From an uncultured Alistipes sp. (GTDB taxonomy: Bacteria > Bacteroidota > Bacteroidia > Bacteroidales > Rikenellaceae): a DNA stretch of 64,000 nt. Below the pieces are notes generated by a model that made no database searches, was not told where the DNA came from, and was given only the letters and a program-made list of their open reading frames with translations. The first letter of the stretch is position 1. Every line of letters begins with the position of its first letter. Position numbers and translations under genes: made by a program. The stretch is from positions 1 to 64,000 of the forward strand of contig CALUNL010000005.1 in NCBI GenBank assembly GCA_944322005.1, in the 5' to 3' direction. Shown here in pieces: positions 24,743 through 33,414 of the stretch.

Positions 24743-25186
24743 ATGGAACTGACGGTGCGTGACAGGCAGAGCCTGTGGGACATAGCGGTGCAATACCTTG
24801 GCGGCGTGGAGGGTGTTTTCCTGCTTGCCGCCCGGAACGGCATAGAGGTCACGAGCCGCCTGAAAGACGGCCAGCGGCTGGAATGGGAAAATGATGATGT
24901 CATATCCCCCTCCATACAGTCGGCCTGTACCGTCAAGGGGATAATCCCCGCCACCGACATCGACGAACAGGACTATAAGGAACTGCTTGCGGCGACTTCG
25001 ACCAAGGCGGCCACAGCCATTGCGGCGGTCAAGGAACAGCCGGAACAGGCGGAAGAGGACACCATCGTGATAGACAAGATAACGGAAGTCATCAAAGACC
25101 TGCAAGAGGGCAAGCCGGTGGAAAGCGATGGCGGTCAGGCGTTGACCCGGATATTTGAAGATGAATTTGACACTGTATTCGCATAA
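24743..25186 (+). CDS. LysM-like baseplate or tail protein
   Basis: The first 55 residues of this 147-residue protein look like a LysM domain (TVRDRQSLWDIAVQYLGGVE then LKDGQRLEWEND). An Ala/Glu-rich helical half follows, ending in an acidic tail. LysM modules in Mu-like and other phage baseplates often link hub to wedge rather than bind peptidoglycan. It is part of the baseplate operon (1-bp gaps on both sides). Confidence 0.7.
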   Translation: MELTVRDRQSLWDIAVQYLGGVEGVFLLAARNGIEVTSRLKDGQRLEWENDDVISPSIQSACTVKGIIPATDIDEQDYKELLAATSTKAATAIAAVKEQPEQAEEDTIVIDKITEVIKDLQEGKPVESDGGQALTRIFEDEFDTVFA

Positions 25187-25836
25187 TGGAATTGACAGAG
25201 AACAAACTTGCGGAGCTTGACACCGCAGCGTTGACAAAGAAAGCGCAGGCCATCCGCGACGCGGTGATGGCCAAGAGTGTTACGGCGGAACAGGTGGGCA
25301 GCCTGTTCGTGGACTTGATAGGAGCCTGCGGCAATGTGCGCGATGCCCTTGCCCTGTTCCTCGACACCAATGTGCCGGAAATCACGGCGGACATCGACAG
25401 CCGTCTGGCCGGTGCCGATGCGGCCACGCTTGCCGCCACTGCGGCAGCACAAAAGGCCGAGGCGACCCGCGCCCTCGTTGAGGAACTCGTGGGCAAGCTG
25501 AGCAGCCAGAACCTGAGCAAGCCCGTGCGCCTCGAAGTGAAGGCACCGGGCGAGGTGACGGTATGCAACATGCGGCAGCCGCGCATAGAGGCTCAGACCC
25601 TGCCCAAGTTCGGGCTTGGCGGGGTGCTGTTCATCAGCGACAACAAAGCCCTTGAAATCACGCCCGACGGCAAGATAACGCCGGTGGCCGAGGGCATCGG
25701 CAAAGTGACCGTGGTGGCCACCGGCAACACTGAACTGTACGAGCAGATACAAATAGCCGTCGTTCCGCCCCGTGTCCGCCTGTCCTCCGACGGCGGCATA
25801 CGGCTCGACGGCAGCGGCAACATAAGGCTGACATGA
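25186..25836 (+). CDS. phage structural protein with Big2-like C-terminal domain
   Basis: This 216-residue protein has a helical, coiled N-terminal half (LAATAAAQKAEATRALVEEL) and a C-terminal Big2-like immunoglobulin fold (ALEITPDGKITPVAEGIGKV), ending GGIRLDGSGNIRLT. The same C-terminal ending, with divergence, occurs in the next protein, so the two share a module, likely an attachment point for the fibre. No enzymatic motif is seen. Confidence 0.65.
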   Translation: MELTENKLAELDTAALTKKAQAIRDAVMAKSVTAEQVGSLFVDLIGACGNVRDALALFLDTNVPEITADIDSRLAGADAATLAATAAAQKAEATRALVEELVGKLSSQNLSKPVRLEVKAPGEVTVCNMRQPRIEAQTLPKFGLGGVLFISDNKALEITPDGKITPVAEGIGKVTVVATGNTELYEQIQIAVVPPRVRLSSDGGIRLDGSGNIRLT

Positions 25837-26981
25837 TGGAAAAGACAAGACACATAAACAGCAAGTCGGACTTCGTGCTGCGCGAGCGTTTCCGTGACGC
25901 GGACGGCAACACGGTGGCATTGCCCGATGTGGACTTTACCCTGCGCTACTGGGTGAAAACGGGTCGCATATACGAGGCATCGCGCAAGGGCGGCACATAC
26001 ACCAACTGCGTGGCCGACGGCGATGCAGTGCTGGTGATGTTCAAAGACCACCGGCTCGGTGAGGGTACGCTTAAACACGAACTGCATCTTCAATTAGACA
26101 ATGCCCTTTTTGACGACGGAGTGCAGAACGTGTATTATCCCGACTGCCTGAACATAGAACTGTGGCAATGGAGCGGCGACACCGAGGGCGTGGTGGAGAG
26201 CGACCTGATGGCCGCCTACACGAGGGGCAAGGCGTTCACATGGGAGGATTTCACCCCGGAGCAGCTTGCCGAACTGAAAGGAGAAAAGGGCGACCCTTTC
26301 ACATGGGAGGACTTCACCGCCGCGCAGATAGAGGTGCTGAAGAAACCGGCCATCGATGCGGCGGCCACGGCTACCGCTGCGGCCAAGAAAGCGGAAACGG
26401 CGGCTGACAATGCCGAAAAACAGGCAAAGGAGCTGAAAACGGCGAGCGATGATGCCATCGGCAAATGCGGCACTGCCACAAAAGAAGCGCAGGATGCAGC
26501 CGCGCAAGTGAAGAAAGCCGGGGAAACCGCCGTGAGTGCCTGCAACGGGGCGACAGCCGGGGCGCAACAGGCGACTGCGGACGCACAGGCAGCCACGGCA
26601 CAGGCCGAACAGACCCGCCAGAAGCTGGAAGAGATGACCGCACAGGTAGAGGCGGCAGCCTCGAACATACCAACCGGGTTGCGTGTGGACTGCCCGGAAG
26701 AAGTCACGCTTGGCAACACGGTGGCACAATACGTCACCGCCAAGGTCAAGCCCGACTATGCGCAGCAGAACGTCCTCTACCTCTCGGACGGTGCGGCCTG
26801 CGACGTGGAGCCTGACGGCAGGATTGTCGCCAGACGGGCAGGAACAAGCCGGGTGCATGTGATACCGACGGCGGGCGTGAGGTATTACAAGACCGTCGGC
26901 ATCGCCGTGGTGCCTCCACGCATGAGGATGGCGGGGAACGCCCTGCGGCTTGACAAGGAAGGAAACATTCGTTTAACTTAA
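25833..26981 (+). CDS. tail fibre / baseplate protein with long coiled coil
   Basis: This 382-residue protein has a beta-rich N-terminus, two copies of an FTWEDFT motif (AFTWEDFTPEQLAELKGEKG and PFTWEDFTAAQIEVLKK), a long Ala/Lys/Glu/Thr coiled coil (about 175-275) and a C-terminal Big2-like domain ending LRLDKEGNIRLT. FTWEDFT-type repeats with coiled coils are typical of Bacteroidales phage fibre shafts. It links the wedge to the DGR-diversified tip protein encoded next. Confidence 0.7.
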   Translation: MMEKTRHINSKSDFVLRERFRDADGNTVALPDVDFTLRYWVKTGRIYEASRKGGTYTNCVADGDAVLVMFKDHRLGEGTLKHELHLQLDNALFDDGVQNVYYPDCLNIELWQWSGDTEGVVESDLMAAYTRGKAFTWEDFTPEQLAELKGEKGDPFTWEDFTAAQIEVLKKPAIDAAATATAAAKKAETAADNAEKQAKELKTASDDAIGKCGTATKEAQDAAAQVKKAGETAVSACNGATAGAQQATADAQAATAQAEQTRQKLEEMTAQVEAAASNIPTGLRVDCPEEVTLGNTVAQYVTAKVKPDYAQQNVLYLSDGAACDVEPDGRIVARRAGTSRVHVIPTAGVRYYKTVGIAVVPPRMRMAGNALRLDKEGNIRLT

Positions 26982-26994
26982 TAACATCAAGACA

Positions 26995-28497
26995 ATGGCA
27001 TTAACAACAGAACAGGAACAGAAAATCACCGAGCTGCTCGCCGCATTCGAGAACGGCAAGCGCATCAGCGACCTGTCCGACGCGCAAGGCGCGGTGGGCG
27101 ACATGCATATTGAGGTGATGGACGAAAGCGGTGAAACCCGGAAGATGATGCTGGGCGAGGCCGTGGAAACGGCGAGCAACCCCATTGCCGGTCGTTATTG
27201 GAACGAGGCGAACAGCACGCCGACGGCAGCCGGTTATTACGGCAGCTTGCAGGCGTTGCGTGACCTGCCGAAGAAGCTCGGCCTTGGCCGTTACCTCGTG
27301 ACCGACGACCGCAAGCGGCGGAAGCTCGACCCGGTTGACAGCACGAAGTTCGAGGACGGCAGCCCGGCAGCCTTGGACGGCAGCATGGGGCAGTGCATGT
27401 GGTGTTGGAACGCCCACTACTTCACGACATGGAAAGAGGGGAACAACACCATCCTTGCCGTGACCTTCGCCCCGATAGCGGGCAAACCGAGCATTTATGT
27501 ACCGGCAGGCGGTATCAGTTGGATGGATGCCGCAGTGATGGACAGGACGAACACAAAACTCTGTTCGGTCATCAGCGATGCGGAACAGTACCGTGGCGGC
27601 AACGGCACCGCGCTTACCGCAGGGAACTACTCGAAAGCTCCGGCAGCGGATGCCCCGCAGCTCACTATGCTGGGAATGCCCGCGACAAGCATCAGCACCA
27701 CCAACTTCGGAGCATACGCCCGGAAACGCGGCGAGGGCTGGGAAGCCAACTGGTTTGTAGCCCGTGCGGTGGTGGAGTACTTGTTTGAAATTATCATGGG
27801 TACGCGCAACTCGCAGGCGGCATTCAACGGCGAGCTTGACGAGAACGGGCTGTATCATGGTGGTTTCGGCACAGGCGTGACGAACATGCCGGACTGGAGC
27901 AACTACAACGGAGCGTACCCGGTAATCCCGACAAGCGTGGGGCTTGAAGCCGGAGACGGCGTGTGCCTTGTGGACTACTCCCTGCCGGCGACCGCCCCGG
28001 CGGAAGGCTCGGAGGAGGAGCAGGCGGAGAGTTACCACACTTTCCAAGTGCCGGTGTTCTTCGGGCTTGTCAATGCCGGTTTCGGCAGCCTGTGGAGATG
28101 GGTGCGCGGTTTGACCATTTCGCAGACCGCCGGTGAGAAGATGGAGGTGTATGTCGCCCCGTCGATGTATGCCGACTTCACGCCCGACACGGTGGAAGGC
28201 AAGGTGAAAGTGTGCGACTGCCCGCTGACACAGTCGTATATCAAGAAGAAGTCATATAACGGGCTGTGCTGTATGCCTACCGAAGTTGGCGGCTCGGCAT
28301 CGACCTACTTCTGTGACTACTTCTATAACAATGCGGCGTCAGCCACAGGTTTCCGTGTGCGGGCTGCCGGTGGTAGCGCGGACGGTGGCACGGATGCAGG
28401 TGCTTCTTACACGAGTGCGTACAGCGCGGCTTCGACTGCGTATTCGAGCTACTCGTCGCCCCTCTGCTTTTTCACGGAAGACCCGGAAATCGAATAA
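26995..28497 (+). CDS. DGR-diversified tail tip / receptor-binding protein
   Basis: In this 500-residue protein the C-terminal 40 residues form the variable repeat. GFRVRAAGG opens the typical C-type-lectin/FGE-fold end of DGR targets, and the segment to residue 492 contains the diversified positions. Variable residues are S461, D463, G464, D467, S474, Y476, S477, A478, Y483, S485 and C491. The rest is beta-rich and Trp/Gly-rich, consistent with a fibre head. Changes here should alter host receptor choice. A terminator-like hairpin region and the TR follow. Confidence 0.9.
   Translation: MALTTEQEQKITELLAAFENGKRISDLSDAQGAVGDMHIEVMDESGETRKMMLGEAVETASNPIAGRYWNEANSTPTAAGYYGSLQALRDLPKKLGLGRYLVTDDRKRRKLDPVDSTKFEDGSPAALDGSMGQCMWCWNAHYFTTWKEGNNTILAVTFAPIAGKPSIYVPAGGISWMDAAVMDRTNTKLCSVISDAEQYRGGNGTALTAGNYSKAPAADAPQLTMLGMPATSISTTNFGAYARKRGEGWEANWFVARAVVEYLFEIIMGTRNSQAAFNGELDENGLYHGGFGTGVTNMPDWSNYNGAYPVIPTSVGLEAGDGVCLVDYSLPATAPAEGSEEEQAESYHTFQVPVFFGLVNAGFGSLWRWVRGLTISQTAGEKMEVYVAPSMYADFTPDTVEGKVKVCDCPLTQSYIKKKSYNGLCCMPTEVGGSASTYFCDYFYNNAASATGFRVRAAGGSADGGTDAGASYTSAYSAASTAYSSYSSPLCFFTEDPEIE
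28349..28470 (+). repeat. DGR variable repeat (VR), 122 bp
   Basis: It aligns without gaps to the TR at 28705-28826. Of 122 positions, 13 differ, and each falls on one of the 27 TR adenines; none of the 95 other positions differs. The VR lies in the last 50 codons of the fibre-tip gene. It begins at GTTTCCGTG and ends in CTTT, where similarity stops. Confidence 0.97.
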
Positions 28498-28572
28498 AAC
28501 GAAAACGGGGCGAAGCCCAAACGAAAACAATCGTTCTTTGAAATTTTGTGCTTGAAATATCGGTTGAATGTC

Positions 28573-28607
28573 ACGGCGGGAAAATAAAAATCCCGCCGTC
28601 AGGCGGG
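28573..28607 (+). terminator. overlapping alternative hairpins between VR and TR
   Basis: ACGGCGGG/CCCGCCGT (28573-28580/28592-28599) and CCCGCC/GGCGGG (28592-28597/28602-28607, loop GTCA) share the same strand and cannot form together. The second is followed by a short T run. This may end fibre-gene transcription before the TR or act as a structural element of the retroelement. Confidence 0.55.
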
Positions 28608-28648
28608 CGAATTTTGGAAGAATTTATGGAGTTATCGGCGATATTATC

Positions 28649-28656
28649 TACTTTTG
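28649..28656 (+). promoter_or_regulatory. -7 element (TACTTTTG), candidate TR promoter
   Basis: TACTTTTG matches TAnnTTTG and would start transcription about 42 nt before TR. The -33 region is poor. It lies after the hairpins that follow the fibre gene, so the template RNA and RT could be expressed independently. Confidence 0.5.
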
Positions 28657-28704
28657 TGCCGTCTTTGGTAAGACAGAGACAGGTTGCATGTCCCTCAGTG
28701 GTGA

Positions 28705-28826
28705 GTTTCCGTGTGCGGGCTGCCGGTGGTAACGCGAACAATGGCACGAATGCAGGTGCTTCTTACACGAATGCGAACAACACGGCTTCGACTGCGAATT
28801 CGAACTACTCGTCGCCCCTATACTTT
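28705..28826 (+). repeat. DGR template repeat (TR), 122 bp
   Basis: This is the invariant copy of the VR, rich in AAC/AAT codons, with a reading frame through it coding for Asn at most of the variable sites. Between TR and the reverse transcriptase start is a 153-nt non-coding spacer (28827-28979), close in length to the spacer needed for cDNA priming in the Bordetella DGR. A reading frame covers TR but has no independent evidence. Confidence 0.96.
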
Positions 28827-28979
28827 GCAGAGACGAACTAAGGCGATAAAGGGATGTGAACCTTGCCGCTTGGCAAAAGATGACCGCGACGGAAAGGGTG
28901 CCGGTAGGGCGCAAGCCTCGAAAGTTCCCGATTAAGCAAAGCAGACCCAAACCCATAGACCCCAAGACCCGAAGACCCG

Positions 28980-30323
28980 ATGAAACGGAAAGGCTTTTTG
29001 TTCGAGCAAGTATGCTCGATGGAAAACCTTTTGCTTGCCTCCTACAATGCAGGGCGCGGCAAAAGGAACCGCGAGGAGGTGAAAGAGTTCGAGGAACATT
29101 TGGAGGAAAACCTGCGGCAGTTGCAGGCGGAACTCCAGACCCGGACTTACAAGACCTCAAAATACGCCGTATTCGTCAAGTATGAACCCAAACGGCGCGA
29201 AATCTACAAGCTGCCCTACCGCGACCGAGTGGCGCAATGGGCGATAATGCAGATACTCGAACCGCTCTGGACTCCTACTTTCACCGCCGACACCTATGCC
29301 TGTATCAAGGGGCGCGGCATCCATTCCCTGTTGCGGAAATTGCGCAAAGACCTCCGGGACGACCCGGAAGGAACACGCTACTGCCTCAAACTGGATGTGC
29401 GCAAGTTCTATCCGAGCATCGACCACGACACATTGAAAATGGTCGTGCGGAAGAAAATCAAAGACCCCGACATGCTGTGGCTGCTCGACGGTATCATCGA
29501 CTCCGCCGATGGCGTACCCATCGGCAATTACATCTCCCAACATTTCGCCAACCTGTACCTGTCGGAACTTGACCACAGGCTTAAAGAGTTCGCCGGTGTG
29601 CGGTATTATTACCGCTATGCCGACGACATGGTCGTGTTGTCCGGCAGCAAGCCGTTCCTTCACGGTGTCTTGGTGTATATCAACGACTACCTGAACAACG
29701 ACCGGCTGCTCGACATGAAGCGGAACTATCAGGTGTTCCCGGTTGACAGCCGGGGCATCGACTTCGTGGGCTATGTCATATACCGTACCCACTGCCTCGC
29801 CCGCAAGCGCAACAAGAAAGCCCTGTGCCGCGAGGTGGCGAAGCTGCGCAAGGCAGGGCTGGCGAATGAGGAGATACGCCTGAAGGTGGCCTCGCGGCTC
29901 GGCTTCATGGTGCATTGCGACAGTAAACATTTAATAGATATTTTGGGCATGAAAAAATTTAGTGACATCAAACCGAAACAAGGCAAGCTGACAGGCAGCA
30001 AGTACCACATCGACACCATCCTTAACAGGGAAATCCATCTGACGGCGTATGAGATTGCGCAGTCGAAGTATGACGGCGAGATGCTGACGCTTCAATATGA
30101 GATTTACGAGCCGCTGACGGACGAGCAGGGCACGGTGGTGGATGACGACGGCCAGCCGGTATATGGCTGGGTCAAGCATATCACCTTCACCGGGTCGAAA
30201 GCCCTGATGCGGCAGTTGGACGGAGTGGAACTTACGGAGCCTGTTGCCGCCAAGATTATCAAACAATCCATCGGGAACGACGGCAAGCGGTGCTTTTACA
30301 GCATAGTCGATCCCGACCAATGA
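28980..30323 (+). CDS. DGR reverse transcriptase with C-terminal extension
   Basis: In this 447-residue protein the RT motifs are in order: LKLDVRKFYPSID (137-149), the DGR-type motif VPIGNYISQHFANLYL (179-194), and YADD (213-216). It copies TR RNA with adenine-specific errors for transfer to VR. It is about 100 residues longer than usual DGR RTs. From about residue 330, SDIKPKQGKLTG to the end forms an extra beta-rich domain containing HITFTGSKALMRQL. No Avd-like gene is seen nearby, so the extension may substitute for an accessory function. Confidence 0.95.
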   Translation: MKRKGFLFEQVCSMENLLLASYNAGRGKRNREEVKEFEEHLEENLRQLQAELQTRTYKTSKYAVFVKYEPKRREIYKLPYRDRVAQWAIMQILEPLWTPTFTADTYACIKGRGIHSLLRKLRKDLRDDPEGTRYCLKLDVRKFYPSIDHDTLKMVVRKKIKDPDMLWLLDGIIDSADGVPIGNYISQHFANLYLSELDHRLKEFAGVRYYYRYADDMVVLSGSKPFLHGVLVYINDYLNNDRLLDMKRNYQVFPVDSRGIDFVGYVIYRTHCLARKRNKKALCREVAKLRKAGLANEEIRLKVASRLGFMVHCDSKHLIDILGMKKFSDIKPKQGKLTGSKYHIDTILNREIHLTAYEIAQSKYDGEMLTLQYEIYEPLTDEQGTVVDDDGQPVYGWVKHITFTGSKALMRQLDGVELTEPVAAKIIKQSIGNDGKRCFYSIVDPDQ

Positions 30324-30332
30324 CAAAAGAGA

Positions 30333-30716
30333 ATGAACACTGTAAATTATGCTGAAAGAAAGACATTCGTAAAATACGATGACGACCATTTTCTGCTTTA
30401 CCTGAACGAACAGGAGGCGGAGTTCCAGACACCCGGCGAGGACGGCCAGCCCGGTGAAACCGTGCAAGGCTATTCATACACGGGCGAGGAGGCGGACGGC
30501 TCTACCAAGATAGCCGCGAGCGGCGTGACGGACGCGAACCGCCGGGATAAGTTCATAGCTGGGCTTATCGGCCTGTCGTTTGACATCGACGCGCAGATAG
30601 CCATCCTCGCCAACGACGGCGACACGGAAGTGCATGCCGAGGAGCTGGAGAACTACAAGACATGCCGTGCGCAGTGCAAGGCGGCAGTCGATGAATTGCT
30701 TGGCCGTACCATTTAA
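30333..30716 (+). CDS. hypothetical phage protein downstream of the DGR RT
   Basis: A 127-residue protein. The first half has ERKTFVKYDDDHFLLYLNEQ and a Gly/Asp-rich stretch; the second half is helical (NRRDKFIAGLIGLSFDIDAQ). Its composition is unlike the basic helical-bundle Avd accessory protein of known DGRs. It is 9 bp after the RT gene and 13 bp before the baseplate J-like gene, so it may belong to either module. Confidence 0.6.
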   Translation: MNTVNYAERKTFVKYDDDHFLLYLNEQEAEFQTPGEDGQPGETVQGYSYTGEEADGSTKIAASGVTDANRRDKFIAGLIGLSFDIDAQIAILANDGDTEVHAEELENYKTCRAQCKAAVDELLGRTI

Positions 30717-30729
30717 CTACTACCGCTGA

Positions 30730-31590
30730 ATGGCACGGACGATAGCGGAAATCAAGAAAGATATGGCGGACACGTTCATCAAGGAACGTGCCGTCATATC
30801 CGCTTACGGTCTGGACGGCAAGAAAACCTTTGACCAGCAGTTCAGCCCCGTCAGCATCGAGAATATCCTGTTTTATGTGTTTGCCGTGGCCTTGTGGACA
30901 TTGGAAAAGTTGTTCGATGCCCACACCGAAGAGGTGGACGACCGTATCGAACAGCTCGAACCGCACACCCTGCGGTGGTATGTGAACAAGGCCAAGGCAT
31001 TCATGTTCGGTTACAGGCTGGTCACGGACACCGACTATTATGACACCACGGGAATGTCCGAAACGGACATCGACGCGGCGCGTGTGGTCAAGTATGCCGT
31101 GGCCACCGAAAGCAACACGGTTGTATATCTGAAAGTCGCCGGGGAGAAGGAGGGCAGCCCATGCCTGCTGACCGATAGCCAGTTCTCAGCCCTTAACTCC
31201 TACATCAACGAAATCAAGGACGCGGGCGTTTCTGTGCAGATACACAACGAGGAGGCCGATGACATGAAGATGAAAATAGTCGTGTACTATGACCCGACAT
31301 TGCTGTCCGCGGAGGGCGTTTCGTTGATTGATGGAAGCAAGCCGGTTGAAGATGCCGTGCGCTCCACGATTACAAGCCTGCCGTTTGACGGAGTCTTGAG
31401 AAAGTCCGATTTGCTTGCGGCAATAACGGCAGTCAGAGGGGTCGAGGTGGCTGATATAACGAGCCTTACCGTTAAGCCGCATTCATCGTCCTCATGGACT
31501 CCCGTTATAGGCTATAACCGCCCATATAGCGGTTATTACAAGATAAATGATTTGGCCGTGGTATATGAACAATACAGCAAGATAGAATGA
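30730..31590 (+). CDS. baseplate J-like protein (Mu gp47-like)
   Basis: A 286-residue protein with the J-type pattern: a helical N-terminus (AVALWTLEKLFDAHTEEVDD), a central VKYAVATESNTVVYLKVAGE domain and a C-terminal YYDPTLLS...VRSTITSLPFDGVLRKSDLLA stretch. J proteins form the wedge ring of the baseplate. The overlap with the next gene (ATGA-type) shows coupling. Its position after the DGR rather than right after gp46 shows that the fibre and DGR genes were inserted into the baseplate operon. Confidence 0.75.
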   Translation: MARTIAEIKKDMADTFIKERAVISAYGLDGKKTFDQQFSPVSIENILFYVFAVALWTLEKLFDAHTEEVDDRIEQLEPHTLRWYVNKAKAFMFGYRLVTDTDYYDTTGMSETDIDAARVVKYAVATESNTVVYLKVAGEKEGSPCLLTDSQFSALNSYINEIKDAGVSVQIHNEEADDMKMKIVVYYDPTLLSAEGVSLIDGSKPVEDAVRSTITSLPFDGVLRKSDLLAAITAVRGVEVADITSLTVKPHSSSSWTPVIGYNRPYSGYYKINDLAVVYEQYSKIE

Positions 31591-32093
31591 TGTTCACGAT
31601 AGACTACAAACGCCTTGCCTTGCAGCTGTTGCCTTACCATTTGCGTAAACCCCTGCTGTTCGGGCTGCTCCGTGCCGCCCTTGCCCCGTTTGAAAGCCTT
31701 TACAGCCGTTTCCTCTCGGCAAGGTCGGAACATATCTACCGGCTAACGCACAACGGTCAGGTGTGCTACCTCCGCGCCTGCCTTAATGACCATTTCAAGA
31801 GTACCGGCGGCGGTAAGTTTGAAATCATGTCGGTGGTGCGTGAGGGCGAGTGGCTGTACGCCATATCGGAAACAGGGGAGAAAATCCCCCTGACCCTTGG
31901 CGAGGACAACGACAGTGACACGGAAAACGTGCCGGTGGTTTACAACGAGCTGATGCTGAACGAGGCGCAGAACGACTTTGTCGTGAGCGTACCGGCAGAC
32001 ATCTATGATACCCAATTGGAGGCGGTGAAAGCCTTGGTGGACAAATATAAACTCATATCAAAACGCGCCATCTACATATCGCAGAGCGCATAA
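31587..32093 (+). CDS. Mu gp48-like tail protein
   Basis: A 168-residue protein opens with a hydrophobic helical segment (LALQLLPYHLRKPLLFGLLR) of the kind seen in gp48/gpI proteins, followed by CYLRACLNDHF and a beta-rich end. It follows the J gene with a 4-bp overlap. It probably attaches fibres to the wedge. Confidence 0.65.
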   Translation: MMFTIDYKRLALQLLPYHLRKPLLFGLLRAALAPFESLYSRFLSARSEHIYRLTHNGQVCYLRACLNDHFKSTGGGKFEIMSVVREGEWLYAISETGEKIPLTLGEDNDSDTENVPVVYNELMLNEAQNDFVVSVPADIYDTQLEAVKALVDKYKLISKRAIYISQSA

Positions 32094-32106
32094 TCAGGAA
32101 ACAGGA

Positions 32107-33387
32107 ATGAAAACAGCATCTTATATCAGTACACAGACGACCACGGGCGGCGTGGGCAAATACCCTCTTTCAACGCAAGCCCTCGACTTCATACAGTCGC
32201 AGATATTGCTATTGCAGAACCTGTCGCTCATAGGCGGCAACCGTTATATCCTGAAAGCCCCGGACGGTACGAGTACCGGTTGCGTGGTCATCGACGGGGA
32301 AGTGTTCACACTGCCCGCATCACCGGCCATGTCCGACCGAATGAAATATGTCGTGGTCAAGACGGAGAAGCAGGACATCACGGCGGACGGCGAAACCTAC
32401 AAGGATGCCCGGACAGTCAGGACGGCAGCCCTTTCGCCCACCAAGAGTGAATCGGAGGCATACGAAATCAACCAGTTCAACAATTTTGCCACCAATACCG
32501 CGCTGAACGCCCAAATCAAGCAGATGCCGGAAACGGTGCTTAAATACTTGCAGGACGTGATGGCCGAGAAGTTGTCATCGCTGTCCGTGACTGGGCTGAC
32601 CAATGCGCAACTCGACAACCTGCGTACCCCTTGCCTTGTATCGTGCGAGAGCAGCATAACGATGTTCGGAAGTACGCGGTACAGCATATTCGTCAGAAAG
32701 ATGGGTACGGCCATACAACAGGAACTGACCCTGCCCGACAACATGAGGTATGTGCGTTTGTTTTCCGGCTCGTGGGGCGAATGGTCGAAAGTGACGGAAA
32801 ACCTGCACATAGAGGCGAAAATAGTGCGCGGCACTGTGTATCTGCGGCACGGCTACCTTCCGGCGGACACGAGTATCGTGCTGTTGCGCAAGAAGAAGAG
32901 GTCGAAGTTCCGCAGGACAGGTGGCAGCAACGCATACACGCAAAACAGGGGCAAGCGTGAGAAACGACAGCCCAAGACACAGTATGTACATTACAAGGGC
33001 ATCGTCCTGTCAATGGGCGAGGCCAACAAATGGTATGTGCCTAAGTGCGTGGAAGTGGCTGACCGTGCTGTTGATGGCAACCTGATAGACCGCGAACTTT
33101 CCACGCTCTGCAATTCGCTGATAAAGGAATTGCCGTCAGTCAGCGGCGCACGCCTGTTCAAGGTGCAGGGCATGAGGAACAAGGTCGCCGAGGGAAAAGC
33201 CAAAGGACGGCAAACTACCGGGTATGTTAGCATCGCCATACAAGCGGCGCATTACGCTTCAAACGGCTCGAAAGATGCCGGTGGGGAAATGGTGCGTATG
33301 AAGTACAGGATTGCCCGGAAACGGCCTAAATCCGAAGATGGCACATTCGGTAAAACGGTATGGTATCGGTCTTTCTCGATGGAATAA
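32107..33387 (+). CDS. tail fibre/baseplate-associated protein
   Basis: This 426-residue protein starts with a helical attachment part (LDFIQSQILLLQNLSLIGGN) and a beta domain with TLPASPAMSDRMKYVVV. The C-terminal third is highly basic (LRKKKRSKFRRTGGSNAYTQ). No enzymatic signature. It is the last structural gene; a 7-bp-stem terminator follows 4 bp after its stop. A second fibre or a base plug is the likely role. Confidence 0.6.
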   Translation: MKTASYISTQTTTGGVGKYPLSTQALDFIQSQILLLQNLSLIGGNRYILKAPDGTSTGCVVIDGEVFTLPASPAMSDRMKYVVVKTEKQDITADGETYKDARTVRTAALSPTKSESEAYEINQFNNFATNTALNAQIKQMPETVLKYLQDVMAEKLSSLSVTGLTNAQLDNLRTPCLVSCESSITMFGSTRYSIFVRKMGTAIQQELTLPDNMRYVRLFSGSWGEWSKVTENLHIEAKIVRGTVYLRHGYLPADTSIVLLRKKKRSKFRRTGGSNAYTQNRGKREKRQPKTQYVHYKGIVLSMGEANKWYVPKCVEVADRAVDGNLIDRELSTLCNSLIKELPSVSGARLFKVQGMRNKVAEGKAKGRQTTGYVSIAIQAAHYASNGSKDAGGEMVRMKYRIARKRPKSEDGTFGKTVWYRSFSME

Positions 33388-33390
33388 AAA

Positions 33391-33414
33391 AAAGAGGGGC
33401 GACAACTCCTCTTT
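33391..33414. terminator. AAAGAGG/CCTCTTT terminator, bidirectional
   Basis: AAAGAGG (33391-33397) pairs with CCTCTTT (33408-33414). On the minus strand the stem is followed by a run of eight T, a strong intrinsic terminator; on the plus strand it follows the last structural gene. Confidence 0.8.

Noticed and set aside
28548-28841. A plus-strand reading frame of 97 residues covering the TR
   Set aside because: It begins upstream of the likely TR promoter and its only protein-like part is the copy of the fibre gene. The frame is explained by TR being a copy of coding DNA.
30333-30716. The gene after the RT as the Avd accessory protein
   Set aside because: It is acidic and Gly/Asp-rich in the first half, unlike the small basic helical-bundle Avd.
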